Shown here one piece after another: positions 1-8,664 of a stretch of DNA of 64,000 nt (the first letter of the stretch is position 1; each line of letters begins with the position of its first letter). The notes below the pieces were generated by a model. It was not told the DNA's origin. It worked only from the letters and a program-made list of their open reading frames with translations, and searched no databases. Both the position numbers and the translations under genes were made by a program. The DNA is taken from NCBI GenBank assembly GCA_021776735.1, contig JAJFFH010000027.1:62001-126000 (forward strand). The letters are read 5' to 3'. The stretch is from Planctomycetota bacterium (GTDB taxonomy: Bacteria; Planctomycetota; PLA2).

Positions 1-1
1 T

Positions 2-1096
2 CGCCAGCATCTCGCGACGCTCCAGCACATGCTCAAGGACTCCGATGTCGGCCTGGCGTTGCTCGTCGGATCGACCGGCGCCGCGGAACGGCGGCAACTC
101 CTGCGCGAATTGAAGCTGGGGGTGGTCGATCTCATCGTCGGCACCCACGCGCTGCTCGAGCCTGCGGTCGAGTTTTCAAGACTCGGTCTCGTCGTCGTCG
201 ATGAGCAGCACAAGTTCGGCGTCGAGCAGCGGGCCCGGCTGATCCGCAAGGGCGTGCGCCCGGACGTACTCGTGATGACGGCCACCCCGATTCCGCGCAC
301 GCTCGCGCTGACCGCGTTCGGCGATCTCGACGGTTCGGTGATCGATGAGATGCCGCCGGGCCGAACGCCGTCGGCGACCCTGGTCTTGCGCCGTGCGCAG
401 GGCCACAGGGCGTACAAGCGCATTCGCGAGGAGGCCGCTGCGGGACGGCAGTCGTACGTCGTGTTCCCGCTCGTGGCGGAATCCGAGGAGATCGATGCGG
501 GTGCCGCGCAAGAGGGCTTTGCGGAGCTCGTCGCGGGACCGCTCAAGGGGCTCCGCGCGGGCCTGGTTACGGGGCGGACGCCGGCGGTCGAAAAGACCGC
601 GACGATGGATGCGTTTCGCGCCGGCGAAATCGACGTGCTCGTCGGCACGACCGTCCTGGAAGTCGGCCTCGACGTGCCCAACGCGACGGTGATGGTCGTC
701 GAGAGCGCGGAGCGGTTCGGACTGTCCACGTTGCACCAGCTCCGGGGGCGCGTCGGTCGGGGAACATCGCCGTCCTTCTGCTTTTTGCTGGCGAGTCGTC
801 TCACCGTGGAGGCCAAGGATCGTCTCCTCGTGATGGAGGCCACCGACGATGGCTTCCGCATTGCCGAGGAGGACTTGCGGCTGCGCGGTCCGGGCGAGTT
901 CTTCGGCACGCGGCAGCACGGGATGCCGGAATTCCGTGTCGCTGACCTGGTCCGCGACCACGCCGTGCTGGTGCAGGCGCGCGAGGATGCGTTCGCCCTT
1001 CTCGCGCGCGACGGGCGTTTCGAGCGGCACCCCGATCTACGAGCCGAGCTGACCCGCCGCTTCGTCGGCCGGATCGGACTCTACGAAGTCGGGTGA
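2..1096 (+). CDS. recG: ATP-dependent DNA helicase RecG, C-terminal part (5' end outside window)
   Basis: The reading frame is open from base 2, so the gene begins upstream; about 364 residues of the usual ~690 are visible. RecG remodels stalled replication forks and branched recombination intermediates in the cytoplasm. Visible signatures are the RecG-type DEQH box (VVDEQHKFGVEQR), motif III (MTATPIPRTLAL), motif V/VI (VLEVGLDVPNATVMVVE, then QLRGRVGRG) and the C-terminal acidic wedge-associated helicase tail (LRLRGPGEFFGTRQHG). Only the helicase domains are present here; the N-terminal wedge is off the edge. The 3' end overlaps the convergent small gene at 1037-1543 by 60 nt. The family assignment is firm. 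Confidence 0.95.
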   Translation, partial: RQHLATLQHMLKDSDVGLALLVGSTGAAERRQLLRELKLGVVDLIVGTHALLEPAVEFSRLGLVVVDEQHKFGVEQRARLIRKGVRPDVLVMTATPIPRTLALTAFGDLDGSVIDEMPPGRTPSATLVLRRAQGHRAYKRIREEAAAGRQSYVVFPLVAESEEIDAGAAQEGFAELVAGPLKGLRAGLVTGRTPAVEKTATMDAFRAGEIDVLVGTTVLEVGLDVPNATVMVVESAERFGLSTLHQLRGRVGRGTSPSFCFLLASRLTVEAKDRLLVMEATDDGFRIAEEDLRLRGPGEFFGTRQHGMPEFRVADLVRDHAVLVQAREDAFALLARDGRFERHPDLRAELTRRFVGRIGLYEVG

Positions 1097-1543
1097 CAAG
1101 AGCGCCCGGGTCCGGGCGAAGTCGCCGGAGGACCACGCCGCGCCCAGTTTTTCGAGGCGACCCATCGCCGGCAGGAGGTCGAAACCGCAGCGCCGCACCG
1201 TCGCCTCGATTGCCCGCGTGTAGTGGAACTCGCCGATACTGCGTTTCTTGAAGGCGACATGCAGGCGGCCCACATGTTCGGCCCAGTAGACGAGGTCGAC
1301 GATGCGGGCGTCGTCGGTGTCGAGCAGCAGTTTCCGGGTCGCCAACAGATGCGCGTAGATTGCCCGACGGTGCTCGGGGCGCAGGCTGCGGTCCTGGAGC
1401 AGACCGACGATCGCCCGCGCGGCGCGGGACTCGCCCGTGTCGAACTCGTCGCGAACCGGATCGAGCGACCCCTCTTTCTTGAGGGCGCCTATGGCATCCA
1501 GCATCTGGGCCAGCACTTCCATGACGAGCCGAGGATAAGCCAT
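1037..1543 (-). CDS. conserved-looking hypothetical protein (168 aa)
   Basis: I do not recognise this family. The protein is soluble and helical, with no signal peptide or membrane segment. It has charged amphipathic stretches (ALKKEGSLDPVRDEFDTGES; HRRAIYAHLLATRKLLLDTD) and a C-terminal acidic tail. I chose the ATG at 1543 (MAYPRLVMEV) over a longer frame to 1684, because the extra 47 residues are arginine/proline-rich and look non-coding. Its last 20 codons overlap the 3' end of recG on the opposite strand. It could be a regulator or a small helical scaffold, but nothing in the sequence fixes a role. Confidence 0.6.
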   Translation of the reverse strand: MAYPRLVMEVLAQMLDAIGALKKEGSLDPVRDEFDTGESRAARAIVGLLQDRSLRPEHRRAIYAHLLATRKLLLDTDDARIVDLVYWAEHVGRLHVAFKKRSIGEFHYTRAIEATVRRCGFDLLPAMGRLEKLGAAWSSGDFARTRALLSPDFVESDPADEAAGQLGS

Positions 1544-1794
1544 TCCCCCGAGAACATTGCGGTGGCATGGGCGGCCCTGTCTCGGAGCGGGGCGGGTTTG
1601 TCGGGTGGAGCATCGAAAATGGGGGTGGGCGGCGCGCGGGGAGGGGATCGTGTCGTTGCTCCTCGCGGGGCTATGGCGGGACAAATTCGGGTTCGGGATC
1701 GGGATCGGGGTCCGCCGGGCGCGCCAGCGGCGCTGGGGCGGACGGACGGACAGGTGACTTGCTGGTGACCGGGGGCGGCGACTCTAAAGGGTCT

Positions 1795-4700
1795 ATGCGA
1801 ACGCTGCTTTGCATCCTCGCCATGGCCCTGCTCGTTCATGCACAAGGGCGCAAGCCCGGCCGGAGAAAACCGGTCTTTGATGTGCCGGAGAAGGGCTCGG
1901 AGCCCGAGACGCCGACCCGGGCGGACGCTGCCGACGCGATCGCGCGCACGGTGAAGCGCCTCGCCGGCTGGCCGCACGAGCGCGCCCGGCGGGCGGCCGA
2001 ACGGCTCATCGTGCAAAAAGAACGGAGCAAGGCCGCCATTCTGGGCGTGCTGATCTCGTCGGACAAGAGCGTCGCCTCGCTCAAGCCGGGCGCGGCCTAC
2101 GTGCTTGGGCGCATCGGCGAGCCCGGCGAGTTCATGACGCTGCTCCACGTCTGTGTGGAGAAAAAGCAGCAACGACACGCGGCGGTCTTTCTTGAGGCGG
2201 CGTGGCGGCTCAACGACGCGGAAGCAGTGGCGGAGGCGTTTCGCTTTTTTTATCTGAGCGAGACAACGTTGCGGCACGAGGCCGTGAAGTTCGTCCTCGA
2301 CCGCGTCGGCAAGAAAAACCTCGACGAGGTCCGCAAGCTGCTCGATCCCCGCCGTGCCGAACGTCCCTACACCCGCGAGATCGGCCTGCGCCTGCTCGAT
2401 CGTCTCGTGGAGTCGCGCGGAATCTCATGGGACGAGATCGCGGACCGCTTTTATCGCGCGCTCGGCGATCGTTCCCCGCAGGTCGCGGCGCGGGCGATGC
2501 GCATCCTGGCGTCACGCAACGATGAAAAAAACGTCGCCCGGCTCAACGAGGCGATCACCGGCAAGTCGAGCTACTGGCGCACGCGCTCGTACGCGACGAT
2601 CGCGTTGTCGCTTCTGTCCTCGACGTTCAAGGAGCAGCCGTACTCCCAAGAGTCCATCGAGCTCCTGCGCGGATCGCGCGGACTCCTGCACCGGGAGTCG
2701 CTGGCGCGGGCGTCCTCGGCGCTCGGGCTGTCCCAGGTCGCGCTGCGGACGAGCGATCCCGAGCTGTCGCGTCTGCTCGACAAGGAGATTCCGATTGTCC
2801 TGATCGACGCCGTCGGTGCCGGCAGCCGCCACTACCGCGACTTCGGGACCGTGATGCCGCTCGCCTACAACATGCTGCGCCGCATTACCGGCCAGACCCT
2901 TCCCAGCCACGCGCCGCGGTGGGCGCAGTGGTGGCGGGACAACGGGGCGACGTTTCGGGCCCGGCGCGAGCTCGTCGAGGTGCGCGCGGACGACGTGCCC
3001 GCGACACAGATCGAGTGGACCCCGCCGCTCAACATGGGGCCGCCGCGGATGCGGGTCAGTGTCCTCGCGGCGGCGCGGCCCGAGTTCCGCCACGGCGAAG
3101 CGTTGGCCATCCCGACGGATGAAATGGCGCGGCTTGTCGACGCGCTACGAAAGCTGAACTTCTTCGAGCGGCCCGAGGCGCGGGCGTCCCGGGCCGACAA
3201 GGACAGCGACCATGCGGTCGTCCTTGTGCGGGTCGGGGATCTCGACCGCGCGGCGGCGTTTGGCGGCGGCGACAAGGCGCTGGCCGACCAAAAAGCGGTC
3301 GCCGCGTTGTTTGCCGACGTGACCGCGAAGTACGGTTGGCAGCGCTGGTGGGACGTGAAGGGGAATCCGAACTGGCAGACGTTCGTGGCGCGCCACCGGA
3401 AGTGGTTTGCGAGCCACGACGACAAGATCGAACGGGAAAAGCGCCTGCGCTCGATGATCGCGGCATGTCTCGACGACCTGATCGATCCGAAAGTGCGGCA
3501 CGAGGCGGTCGAGTTGGTGCGTGCGCTGAGCGTGGGTGCGAGCGAGCTGCCTGACGCGGAGCGCGACGCGTTTATCTCGGCGGTGCGGGCCGAGCCGGCT
3601 GCGAACGGATTCGTCGTGGCGACGGTGGATCTACTCGTGCCGCAAGCCGGCCTCAAGGCCGCGCACGGGCTCATCGATGCGCTCGCCCAAAAAATCGGAA
3701 CGGGAGCCGAGCAGGCCCTCCTGCAACGGATTTGCGGCAGCTTGCCGGGCCCCGAGATCAGGAAACTACTCTCCGATCCGCGTTGGAAGGTGCGCCGCGC
3801 CGCCGTGGGGGCGCAAGCGGAGCGTGATACGGGTGCCGGAAGGGGGGTCCTGCGGGCTGCGCTGAAGGACGAGGAGATTCGGGTGCGAACCGCCGCGGCT
3901 GTTGCACTGGCCCGCCGGCACGACGCTTCGGTCCTGCCGGTCCTGACGAAGCTCGCGAGTCGCCGTAATCCGAAGGACGTGCGGGAGAAGGCCGCGTACG
4001 CCCACGGCCTGCTCGGTGGACGCGAGGGCCTGGCAGCGGTGCGCGCCGCGCTTGAGCACGATGCCGACCTGAGCGTGCGGTACGGGGCCATCCGCGGCGT
4101 GGCCGAGGGAGGCGATCCCGGTGCCGCGGACCTCTTGTTTTGGGTCTTTCGCAAGGTGGCGGACCGGGACGTGCGCAACGCCGCGGCGCTGGCACTCGTG
4201 GACCTCGAGTCGCCGGTGCTCGTGCAACGCATCATCGAGCGCATCAAGCTGACCCAGGCCAACGACCCCGAGCGCGTCGCGCTGGTGAGCGTACTGGGAC
4301 GGATGAAGAGCGAGGACCCGCTCGATATGCTGCGCCGTATCCTGCAGGGCGACGACGCGTTCTCGAAGGACGCGGCCGCGTTCGGGCTGGCGCGTCGCTG
4401 GGACGACATCGCGATGGAGCAGCTCATCGCCATGGTCCGAGCCGGCCGCAAGTCCAAGCTCGCCGTTCGCCACCTTCAGATGCTGACGAGCCGCGCCTTC
4501 GCCAGCGATCAGTTCTCGCGCCAGGCGGACAACTACTCCGGGTTCTGGGCGTCCAAATCGACGGAGAATCCCAAGCTGTGGTTTGTCGCGTCCCTGGAAG
4601 CTCGCGGATACGACACGGTCGCCCTGAGCGCGTGGGCCGCCGACAAGAAAGTCCAGCCCGCCACAACCGACGCGATGGTTCCCGTGCTGTTGCGCGTGCT

Positions 4701-4884
4701 GCGTGCCGAGGAGTGGTACCTGCGGCGCAACGCGTCGTACCTGTTGAGCCGCCACATGGGGCCGGACAACCCCGGCGTTGTCAGCTACGCGACTTCGAGC
4801 ACCGAGGAGGAGCGCATCGTCAAGGCCTACAACGCGTGGTGGCGCGACAAGCTGAAGAAGGCCGAGCGCGAACGCAGGGGGTAG
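1795..4884 (+). CDS. exported HEAT-repeat protein (1029 aa)
   Basis: The start ATG at 1795 follows AAAGG by four bases and opens a signal peptide (MRTLLCILAMALLVHAQG); the longer open frame upstream looks non-coding. The mature protein is a solenoid of HEAT/PBS-lyase-type repeats in two blocks (about residues 60-400 and 560-960), recognisable from repeated patterns such as VRRAAVGAQAERDTG, VRTAAAVALARRHD and VRYGAIRGVAEGGDPGAADL. A less repetitive middle region separates them. HEAT solenoids are protein-interaction scaffolds; large exported ones are common in Planctomycetota. No catalytic motif is seen. It stands alone, convergent with the lytic transglycosylase and separated from it by a palindromic repeat that may end transcription both ways. 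Confidence 0.85.
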   Translation: MRTLLCILAMALLVHAQGRKPGRRKPVFDVPEKGSEPETPTRADAADAIARTVKRLAGWPHERARRAAERLIVQKERSKAAILGVLISSDKSVASLKPGAAYVLGRIGEPGEFMTLLHVCVEKKQQRHAAVFLEAAWRLNDAEAVAEAFRFFYLSETTLRHEAVKFVLDRVGKKNLDEVRKLLDPRRAERPYTREIGLRLLDRLVESRGISWDEIADRFYRALGDRSPQVAARAMRILASRNDEKNVARLNEAITGKSSYWRTRSYATIALSLLSSTFKEQPYSQESIELLRGSRGLLHRESLARASSALGLSQVALRTSDPELSRLLDKEIPIVLIDAVGAGSRHYRDFGTVMPLAYNMLRRITGQTLPSHAPRWAQWWRDNGATFRARRELVEVRADDVPATQIEWTPPLNMGPPRMRVSVLAAARPEFRHGEALAIPTDEMARLVDALRKLNFFERPEARASRADKDSDHAVVLVRVGDLDRAAAFGGGDKALADQKAVAALFADVTAKYGWQRWWDVKGNPNWQTFVARHRKWFASHDDKIEREKRLRSMIAACLDDLIDPKVRHEAVELVRALSVGASELPDAERDAFISAVRAEPAANGFVVATVDLLVPQAGLKAAHGLIDALAQKIGTGAEQALLQRICGSLPGPEIRKLLSDPRWKVRRAAVGAQAERDTGAGRGVLRAALKDEEIRVRTAAAVALARRHDASVLPVLTKLASRRNPKDVREKAAYAHGLLGGREGLAAVRAALEHDADLSVRYGAIRGVAEGGDPGAADLLFWVFRKVADRDVRNAAALALVDLESPVLVQRIIERIKLTQANDPERVALVSVLGRMKSEDPLDMLRRILQGDDAFSKDAAAFGLARRWDDIAMEQLIAMVRAGRKSKLAVRHLQMLTSRAFASDQFSRQADNYSGFWASKSTENPKLWFVASLEARGYDTVALSAWAADKKVQPATTDAMVPVLLRVLRAEEWYLRRNASYLLSRHMGPDNPGVVSYATSSTEEERIVKAYNAWWRDKLKKAERERRG

Positions 4885-4911
4885 ACGGAGCCTTCAACCG
4901 GCCAAAAGTGT

Positions 4912-4935
4912 ACGGACGGCGATATCGCCGTCCGT
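4912..4935. repeat. perfect palindrome of two inverted dispersed-repeat cores between convergent genes
   Basis: Two copies of the 12-nt core ACGGACGGCGAT meet head to head, giving a 24-nt perfect palindrome in the 93-nt gap between two convergent genes. Transcribed in either direction it could fold into a 12-bp stem (with a small loop at the centre), so it may act as a bidirectional terminator, although no T-run follows. Confidence 0.85.
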
Positions 4936-4977
4936 CGGCTTCCTCGGCCACCTCCGACAATCGACGATGGCGTGCCG

Positions 4978-5577
4978 CTATTGGCGGGCGTAGGACAATA
5001 CGCTGCGGAGGTAGCGGCGGGTTTCGCGATAAGCCACGCGCTCGGCGATCTCGTCGATGTCGCCCTTGGTCTCGCGCATCCAACGGTTTACCCGGGTCGG
5101 GCCGGCGTTGTAGGCCATCAGGGCGAGGCGAACGTCTTCAAAACGGCGTAGCAGCGAGGCCAGGTAGCGGCATCCCAGGTCCAGGTTCAGGCGCGCGTCG
5201 AACAGGTCGTCGATGCCGATGTTGCGGCCCGCCATCTCGGACGCGGTGGGGATGCGCAACTGCATCAACCCGTAGGCCTGCGCCGGTGACACCGCGCGCG
5301 GATTGCCCCGCGACTCGGCAATGACCACCGCTTCGACGAGGTCCGCATCGAGCCCATGGCGTGCCGCCGCCGCGGTGATCAGCGCCTTCAGGTCGGCGCG
5401 ATCGTTGCGGTAGCTCGCCCAGAGCACGGCGAGGCTGCCCCCGAACGCCGCAAGCACGATCCCCCAGACCAGCGCGCGCCGCCGCAGGGACCACTTGGGC
5501 GCCGGCGGAACCGGGTTGAGGAGGTGGGAGAGACGGTTGAGCTTCATCCCACCGCGAGACGTTCGCGGCCCAGACAT
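4978..5577 (-). CDS. membrane-anchored lytic transglycosylase (SLT family)
   Basis: Predicted to cleave peptidoglycan glycan strands non-hydrolytically in the periplasm. An N-terminal basic stretch and one membrane segment (ALVWGIVLAAFGGSLAVLWA) precede a Slt-type lysozyme-like domain. That domain has the catalytic glutamate in AVVIAESRGNPRAVSPAQ, then AYGLMQLRIPTASEMAG and the LALMAYNAGPTRVNRW motif, the standard SLT signature. About 199 residues, typical of small MltE/YjbJ-like enzymes. The start is uncertain: ATGs at 5577, 5547 and 5628 are possible and none has a good ribosome-binding site. The neighbours (rho downstream on the sequence, HEAT protein convergent) give no functional link. 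Confidence 0.85.
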   Translation of the reverse strand: MSGPRTSRGGMKLNRLSHLLNPVPPAPKWSLRRRALVWGIVLAAFGGSLAVLWASYRNDRADLKALITAAAARHGLDADLVEAVVIAESRGNPRAVSPAQAYGLMQLRIPTASEMAGRNIGIDDLFDARLNLDLGCRYLASLLRRFEDVRLALMAYNAGPTRVNRWMRETKGDIDEIAERVAYRETRRYLRSVLSYARQ

Positions 5578-5761
5578 GAAAGCAAACGTACCACAAGATG
5601 TAGGGGTGAAAAGCCCATTCGTCCCCAAAATCCGGGGCCGAGATCCGCTCGAAGAGCCGCGCGCCGCGGCCAGTCGTGGAAGGCACGGCGGCCCGGCATC
5701 GTACGCGGACAGAGAGGTCGCCCGGCCGACTAGCGAAAGGCGCCGCAGACGGATTTCGCAG

Positions 5762-7786
5762 CTATCGCAAGTCCAAGGTCATCAAGAATTCGGCGTTGCT
5801 CCCGGTCTTCTCCAGGCGGGTGCGCATCAGGGTCATCGCTTCCGGGAGCTGCATCTCGTTCAGGATCTTGCGCAGCATGAACACACGTTCGAGTTCGTCG
5901 GGATGGAGGAGCAGTTCCTCCTTGCGTGTGCCCGAGCGCTGGATGTCCATGGCGGGCCAGATGCGGCGGTCCGCAAGGCGCCGGTCGAGCACGAGTTCCA
6001 TGTTGCCCGTGCCCTTGAACTCCTCGAAAATCACCTCGTCCATCCGCGAACCGGTCTCGATAAGGGCCGTGCCCATGATGGTGAGGCTGCCGCCTTCCTC
6101 GACGTTGCGCGCGGCGCCAAAAAAGCGTTTGGGCTTTTGCAGGGCGGCCGCGTCGATGCCACCGGTAAGAATGCGGCCGCTGTTGGGCGCCTCGGCGTTG
6201 TAGCTCCGGCCCATGCGCGTGATCGAGTCGAGCAGGATCACGACGTCACGTCCGCATTCGACCCGGCGCTTCGCCTTCTCGATGACCATCTCGGCCACCA
6301 TGCAGTGCCGGGACGGGGGCTCGTCGAAGGTCGATGAGATGACCTCGGCCTGGGTGTTGCGCTCCATGTCGGTGACCTCCTCCGGCCGCTCGTCGAGCAG
6401 CAGGATGATGAGGTCGCACTCGGGGTGGTTTTGGCTGATCGCGTTGGCGATGAGCTGGAGGATGATCGTCTTGCCCGCCCGCGGCGGCGCGACAATCAAG
6501 CCGCGCTGGCCCTTTCCGATCGGGCTCAGCATGTCCATGATGCGGGTCTCGACGGTGTCCGACGCCGTTTCGAGGATGAACCGCTCCTCGGGGTAGAGCG
6601 CGGTCAGGTCCTCGAAGTTGGGCCGCGTGGCGGCCAGCTCCGGCGCCTCCTTGTTGACCGTCGCAACCTTGAGCAGCGCGAAGTAGCGCTCGCCCTCGCG
6701 CGGCGGACGGATCTGGCCGGACACATGGGCGCCGACGCGCAGGCCGAGGCGCCGAATCTGGCTCGGCGAGACATAGATGTCGTCGGGCGAGGCCGTGTAG
6801 TCGTAGATGGGGGAGCGCAAGAACCCGAAACCGTCGGGCAGGATCTCCAGAATGCCCTCGCCGACAAGTAGCCCTTCCTTGGCGCCGCGGTCCTTGAGGA
6901 TGCTGAAAATCAGGTCCTGCTTGGTCAGGTTTTGGGCATCGGCAATGCCGTCGGCGGCCGCGAGCGCGGCCAGTTCCGCCGTGTCGAGCGACTGCAGTTC
7001 ATGCATGCTCGTCTGGGGGCCCGACGTTTCACCGACGGTGACGGTAAGCGGCTCGTCGTCCCCGACGTCCGCCGGCAGGCCGGCGAGCCGCTCCGGCTCG
7101 CGACCCGGACGGCCCCGCGGCTTGCGCTGGGGCTTTCTGCTCTGTTTGTTGCGGGGGCCCCGGCGCCCGCCGCGGGACTTTCCGCCACCGCCCCGGTCGT
7201 TTCTCGAGTCGCTCCAATCGCCCCGATCACCTCGGTCGCCTCGGTTCCCTCGTTCACCGCGTTCACCGCGTTCACCGCGTTCTCGGGGGGCCCGGTCGCC
7301 GCGGTTCCCGCGATCGCTTCGGGGGCCTCGGTCACCACCGGCACCGCGCTCACTTCTGCCCCGGTCATCCCTGGGACCCCGGTCGTCTCTGGCACCCCGG
7401 TCATCTCTGGGACCCCGATCGTCTCTGGGACCCCGATCGTCTCTGGCGCCCCGGTCATCTCTGGCGCCACTGCGGCTACTGCCACCGCGATCGCCGTCGG
7501 TGTCGGGCGCGGGAGTCCGCGCGGGCTCCGGGCGCGCGGGCGGTGCTTCGTTGTGCTTCGCGGTGACCGGCCTCGACGGCGCGGCTTGCTCGGGCTTGGC
7601 TGCCTTTTCGGCCGGAGCGGGAGCCCCGGCGCGCGCGACCTTTTTGGTCGCCGTGCGCTTGGTGGTTCGCTTGGCAGGCGCTGTCGAGGTCTTCGCGGAC
7701 GCCTTCTTGGTCGTCGCGGTTTTTTTCTTCTTGCGCGTCGTGGTGGTGGTGGTCTTGGTTGTCTTTTTCTTTTTCTTGGCCGCCAT
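5762..7786 (-). CDS. rho: transcription termination factor Rho with long disordered N-terminal extension (674 aa)
   Basis: Hexameric RNA-dependent ATPase that ends transcription. The first ~250 residues are low complexity: poly-K/T ([20 protein letters not shown]), an A/P/K block, then RGD/DDRG-type repeats encoded by 18-nt tandem units around 7250-7470. Next come the Rho_N helix ([19 protein letters not shown]), the cold-shock RNA-binding domain ([20 protein letters not shown]) and the RecA-like ATPase with Walker A APPRAGKT (Lys near residue 439), Walker [17 protein letters not shown] and a C-terminal Q/R-loop region. E. coli Rho is 419 residues, so the extension accounts for the extra length. 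Similar basic or RG-rich insertions occur in Rho of high-GC bacteria and can aid RNA binding or condensate formation. The ATG directly abuts the coaE stop codon, so the two are co-transcribed. Confidence 0.97.
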   Translation of the reverse strand: MAAKKKKKTTKTTTTTTRKKKKTATTKKASAKTSTAPAKRTTKRTATKKVARAGAPAPAEKAAKPEQAAPSRPVTAKHNEAPPARPEPARTPAPDTDGDRGGSSRSGARDDRGARDDRGPRDDRGPRDDRGARDDRGPRDDRGRSERGAGGDRGPRSDRGNRGDRAPRERGERGERGERGNRGDRGDRGDWSDSRNDRGGGGKSRGGRRGPRNKQSRKPQRKPRGRPGREPERLAGLPADVGDDEPLTVTVGETSGPQTSMHELQSLDTAELAALAAADGIADAQNLTKQDLIFSILKDRGAKEGLLVGEGILEILPDGFGFLRSPIYDYTASPDDIYVSPSQIRRLGLRVGAHVSGQIRPPREGERYFALLKVATVNKEAPELAATRPNFEDLTALYPEERFILETASDTVETRIMDMLSPIGKGQRGLIVAPPRAGKTIILQLIANAISQNHPECDLIILLLDERPEEVTDMERNTQAEVISSTFDEPPSRHCMVAEMVIEKAKRRVECGRDVVILLDSITRMGRSYNAEAPNSGRILTGGIDAAALQKPKRFFGAARNVEEGGSLTIMGTALIETGSRMDEVIFEEFKGTGNMELVLDRRLADRRIWPAMDIQRSGTRKEELLLHPDELERVFMLRKILNEMQLPEAMTLMRTRLEKTGSNAEFLMTLDLR

Positions 7787-8389
7787 CTATTCCGTCTCCA
7801 AACGGCGCAGGATGCGCCGTACGTCCCGTCGGGCTCGCTCCGAATCGCCGCGGTTGTCCACCACGGCGTCCGCATGGGCCCTCTTGCGCCTGCACGACCA
7901 TTGCCGTGCCTCCCGCGCCCGATGCTGCTCCTCGGTCCAGCTCCGCGTCCGTGCACGTCGCCGACGCTCGCGCGCATCGCAAGCCACATAGACCACGATG
8001 TCGCAGAGTTCGTCGAGGCCGGTTTCGAGCAGGAGCGGCGCGTCGAGTACCAAGAGGCGCTCGCCCGCTCGTTCGCTGCCCCCGCGCCCCCCCTTCTTTT
8101 TCTCAGCCTCAACCGCTTGCTCGATGGCCCGCAGAATCGGCGGGTGGGTGATTCTTTCCAGATCCCGCAAGGCGGCGGGATCGGAGAAGACGAGCGTGGC
8201 GAGGCGCGCGGGGTCCATGGTGTCGAACCGGGCTAGGAGGGCCCGCTGGATGTCCGGGCGCGCGCGTACCCCTCGAGCCAACTCGTCAGCGTCCACGAGA
8301 ATGCCGGGACGCTCCTCCAGAAAAAGCGCTGCGATGGCACTTTTCCCGGACGCGATGCCTCCCACGAGGCCGATTGCGGTGGGGGACAT
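7787..8389 (-). CDS. coaE: dephospho-CoA kinase
   Basis: Catalyses the last step of coenzyme A synthesis, phosphorylating the 3'-hydroxyl of dephospho-CoA. P-loop IGLVGGIASGKSAIA at residues 5-19, DADELAR (substrate aspartate), a lid-region helix and LLVLDAPLLLETGL are family hallmarks. Length 200 residues is normal. The stop codon TAG is immediately followed by the rho ATG. A C-rich run on the + strand at 8078-8093 lies inside the gene and encodes the KKKGGRGGSE loop, which looks like a local insertion compared with usual CoaE proteins. Confidence 0.95.
   Translation of the reverse strand: MSPTAIGLVGGIASGKSAIAALFLEERPGILVDADELARGVRARPDIQRALLARFDTMDPARLATLVFSDPAALRDLERITHPPILRAIEQAVEAEKKKGGRGGSERAGERLLVLDAPLLLETGLDELCDIVVYVACDARERRRRARTRSWTEEQHRAREARQWSCRRKRAHADAVVDNRGDSERARRDVRRILRRLETE
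8078..8093 (-). repeat. G-tract motif copy (variant, within coaE)
   Basis: On the minus strand this reads GGGGGGGCGCGGGGGC. The same G-run/C/G5/C pattern recurs at 8488, 49176, 51455, 53749, 55882, 59514 and 61557. Confidence 0.6.
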
Positions 8390-8487
8390 GGCCGGTTGGG
8401 CCGAACAGTGGGGTACGCCGATTCCGGACGGAACCGGGCTTTCGCGACGGTATCAGTGGCGCTGGCCGCCGTCAAGCGGACCGGGCC

Positions 8488-8502
8488 GCCCCCGCCCCCC
8501 CC
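8488..8502 (-). repeat. G-tract motif copy (intergenic)
   Basis: Minus-strand sequence GGGGGGGGCGGGGGC, identical to the copies at 49176 and 51455. It lies in the 275-nt divergent gap between coaE and the coiled-coil gene; I see nothing else definite in that gap. Confidence 0.65.
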
Positions 8503-8664
8503 AAAAAACGCCCCGGCCGACCGCCCCATTGTCCATCTGCCCGGTTGACGAGCGGCGGGGGGCTCGGGTATCGTCTTGGGCTTGCTGGACGCCCGTTGGG
8601 TCCGGTCAGTTCGGACAATACCAATCTACCCCCGGCGTGGATGCGTGGGGGCCGGAGGAAATCA

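Noticed and set aside
1567..1794. N-terminal extension of the HEAT protein
   Set aside because: The sequence is arginine/glycine-rich without homology, and a signal peptide with a ribosome-binding site begins at 1795.
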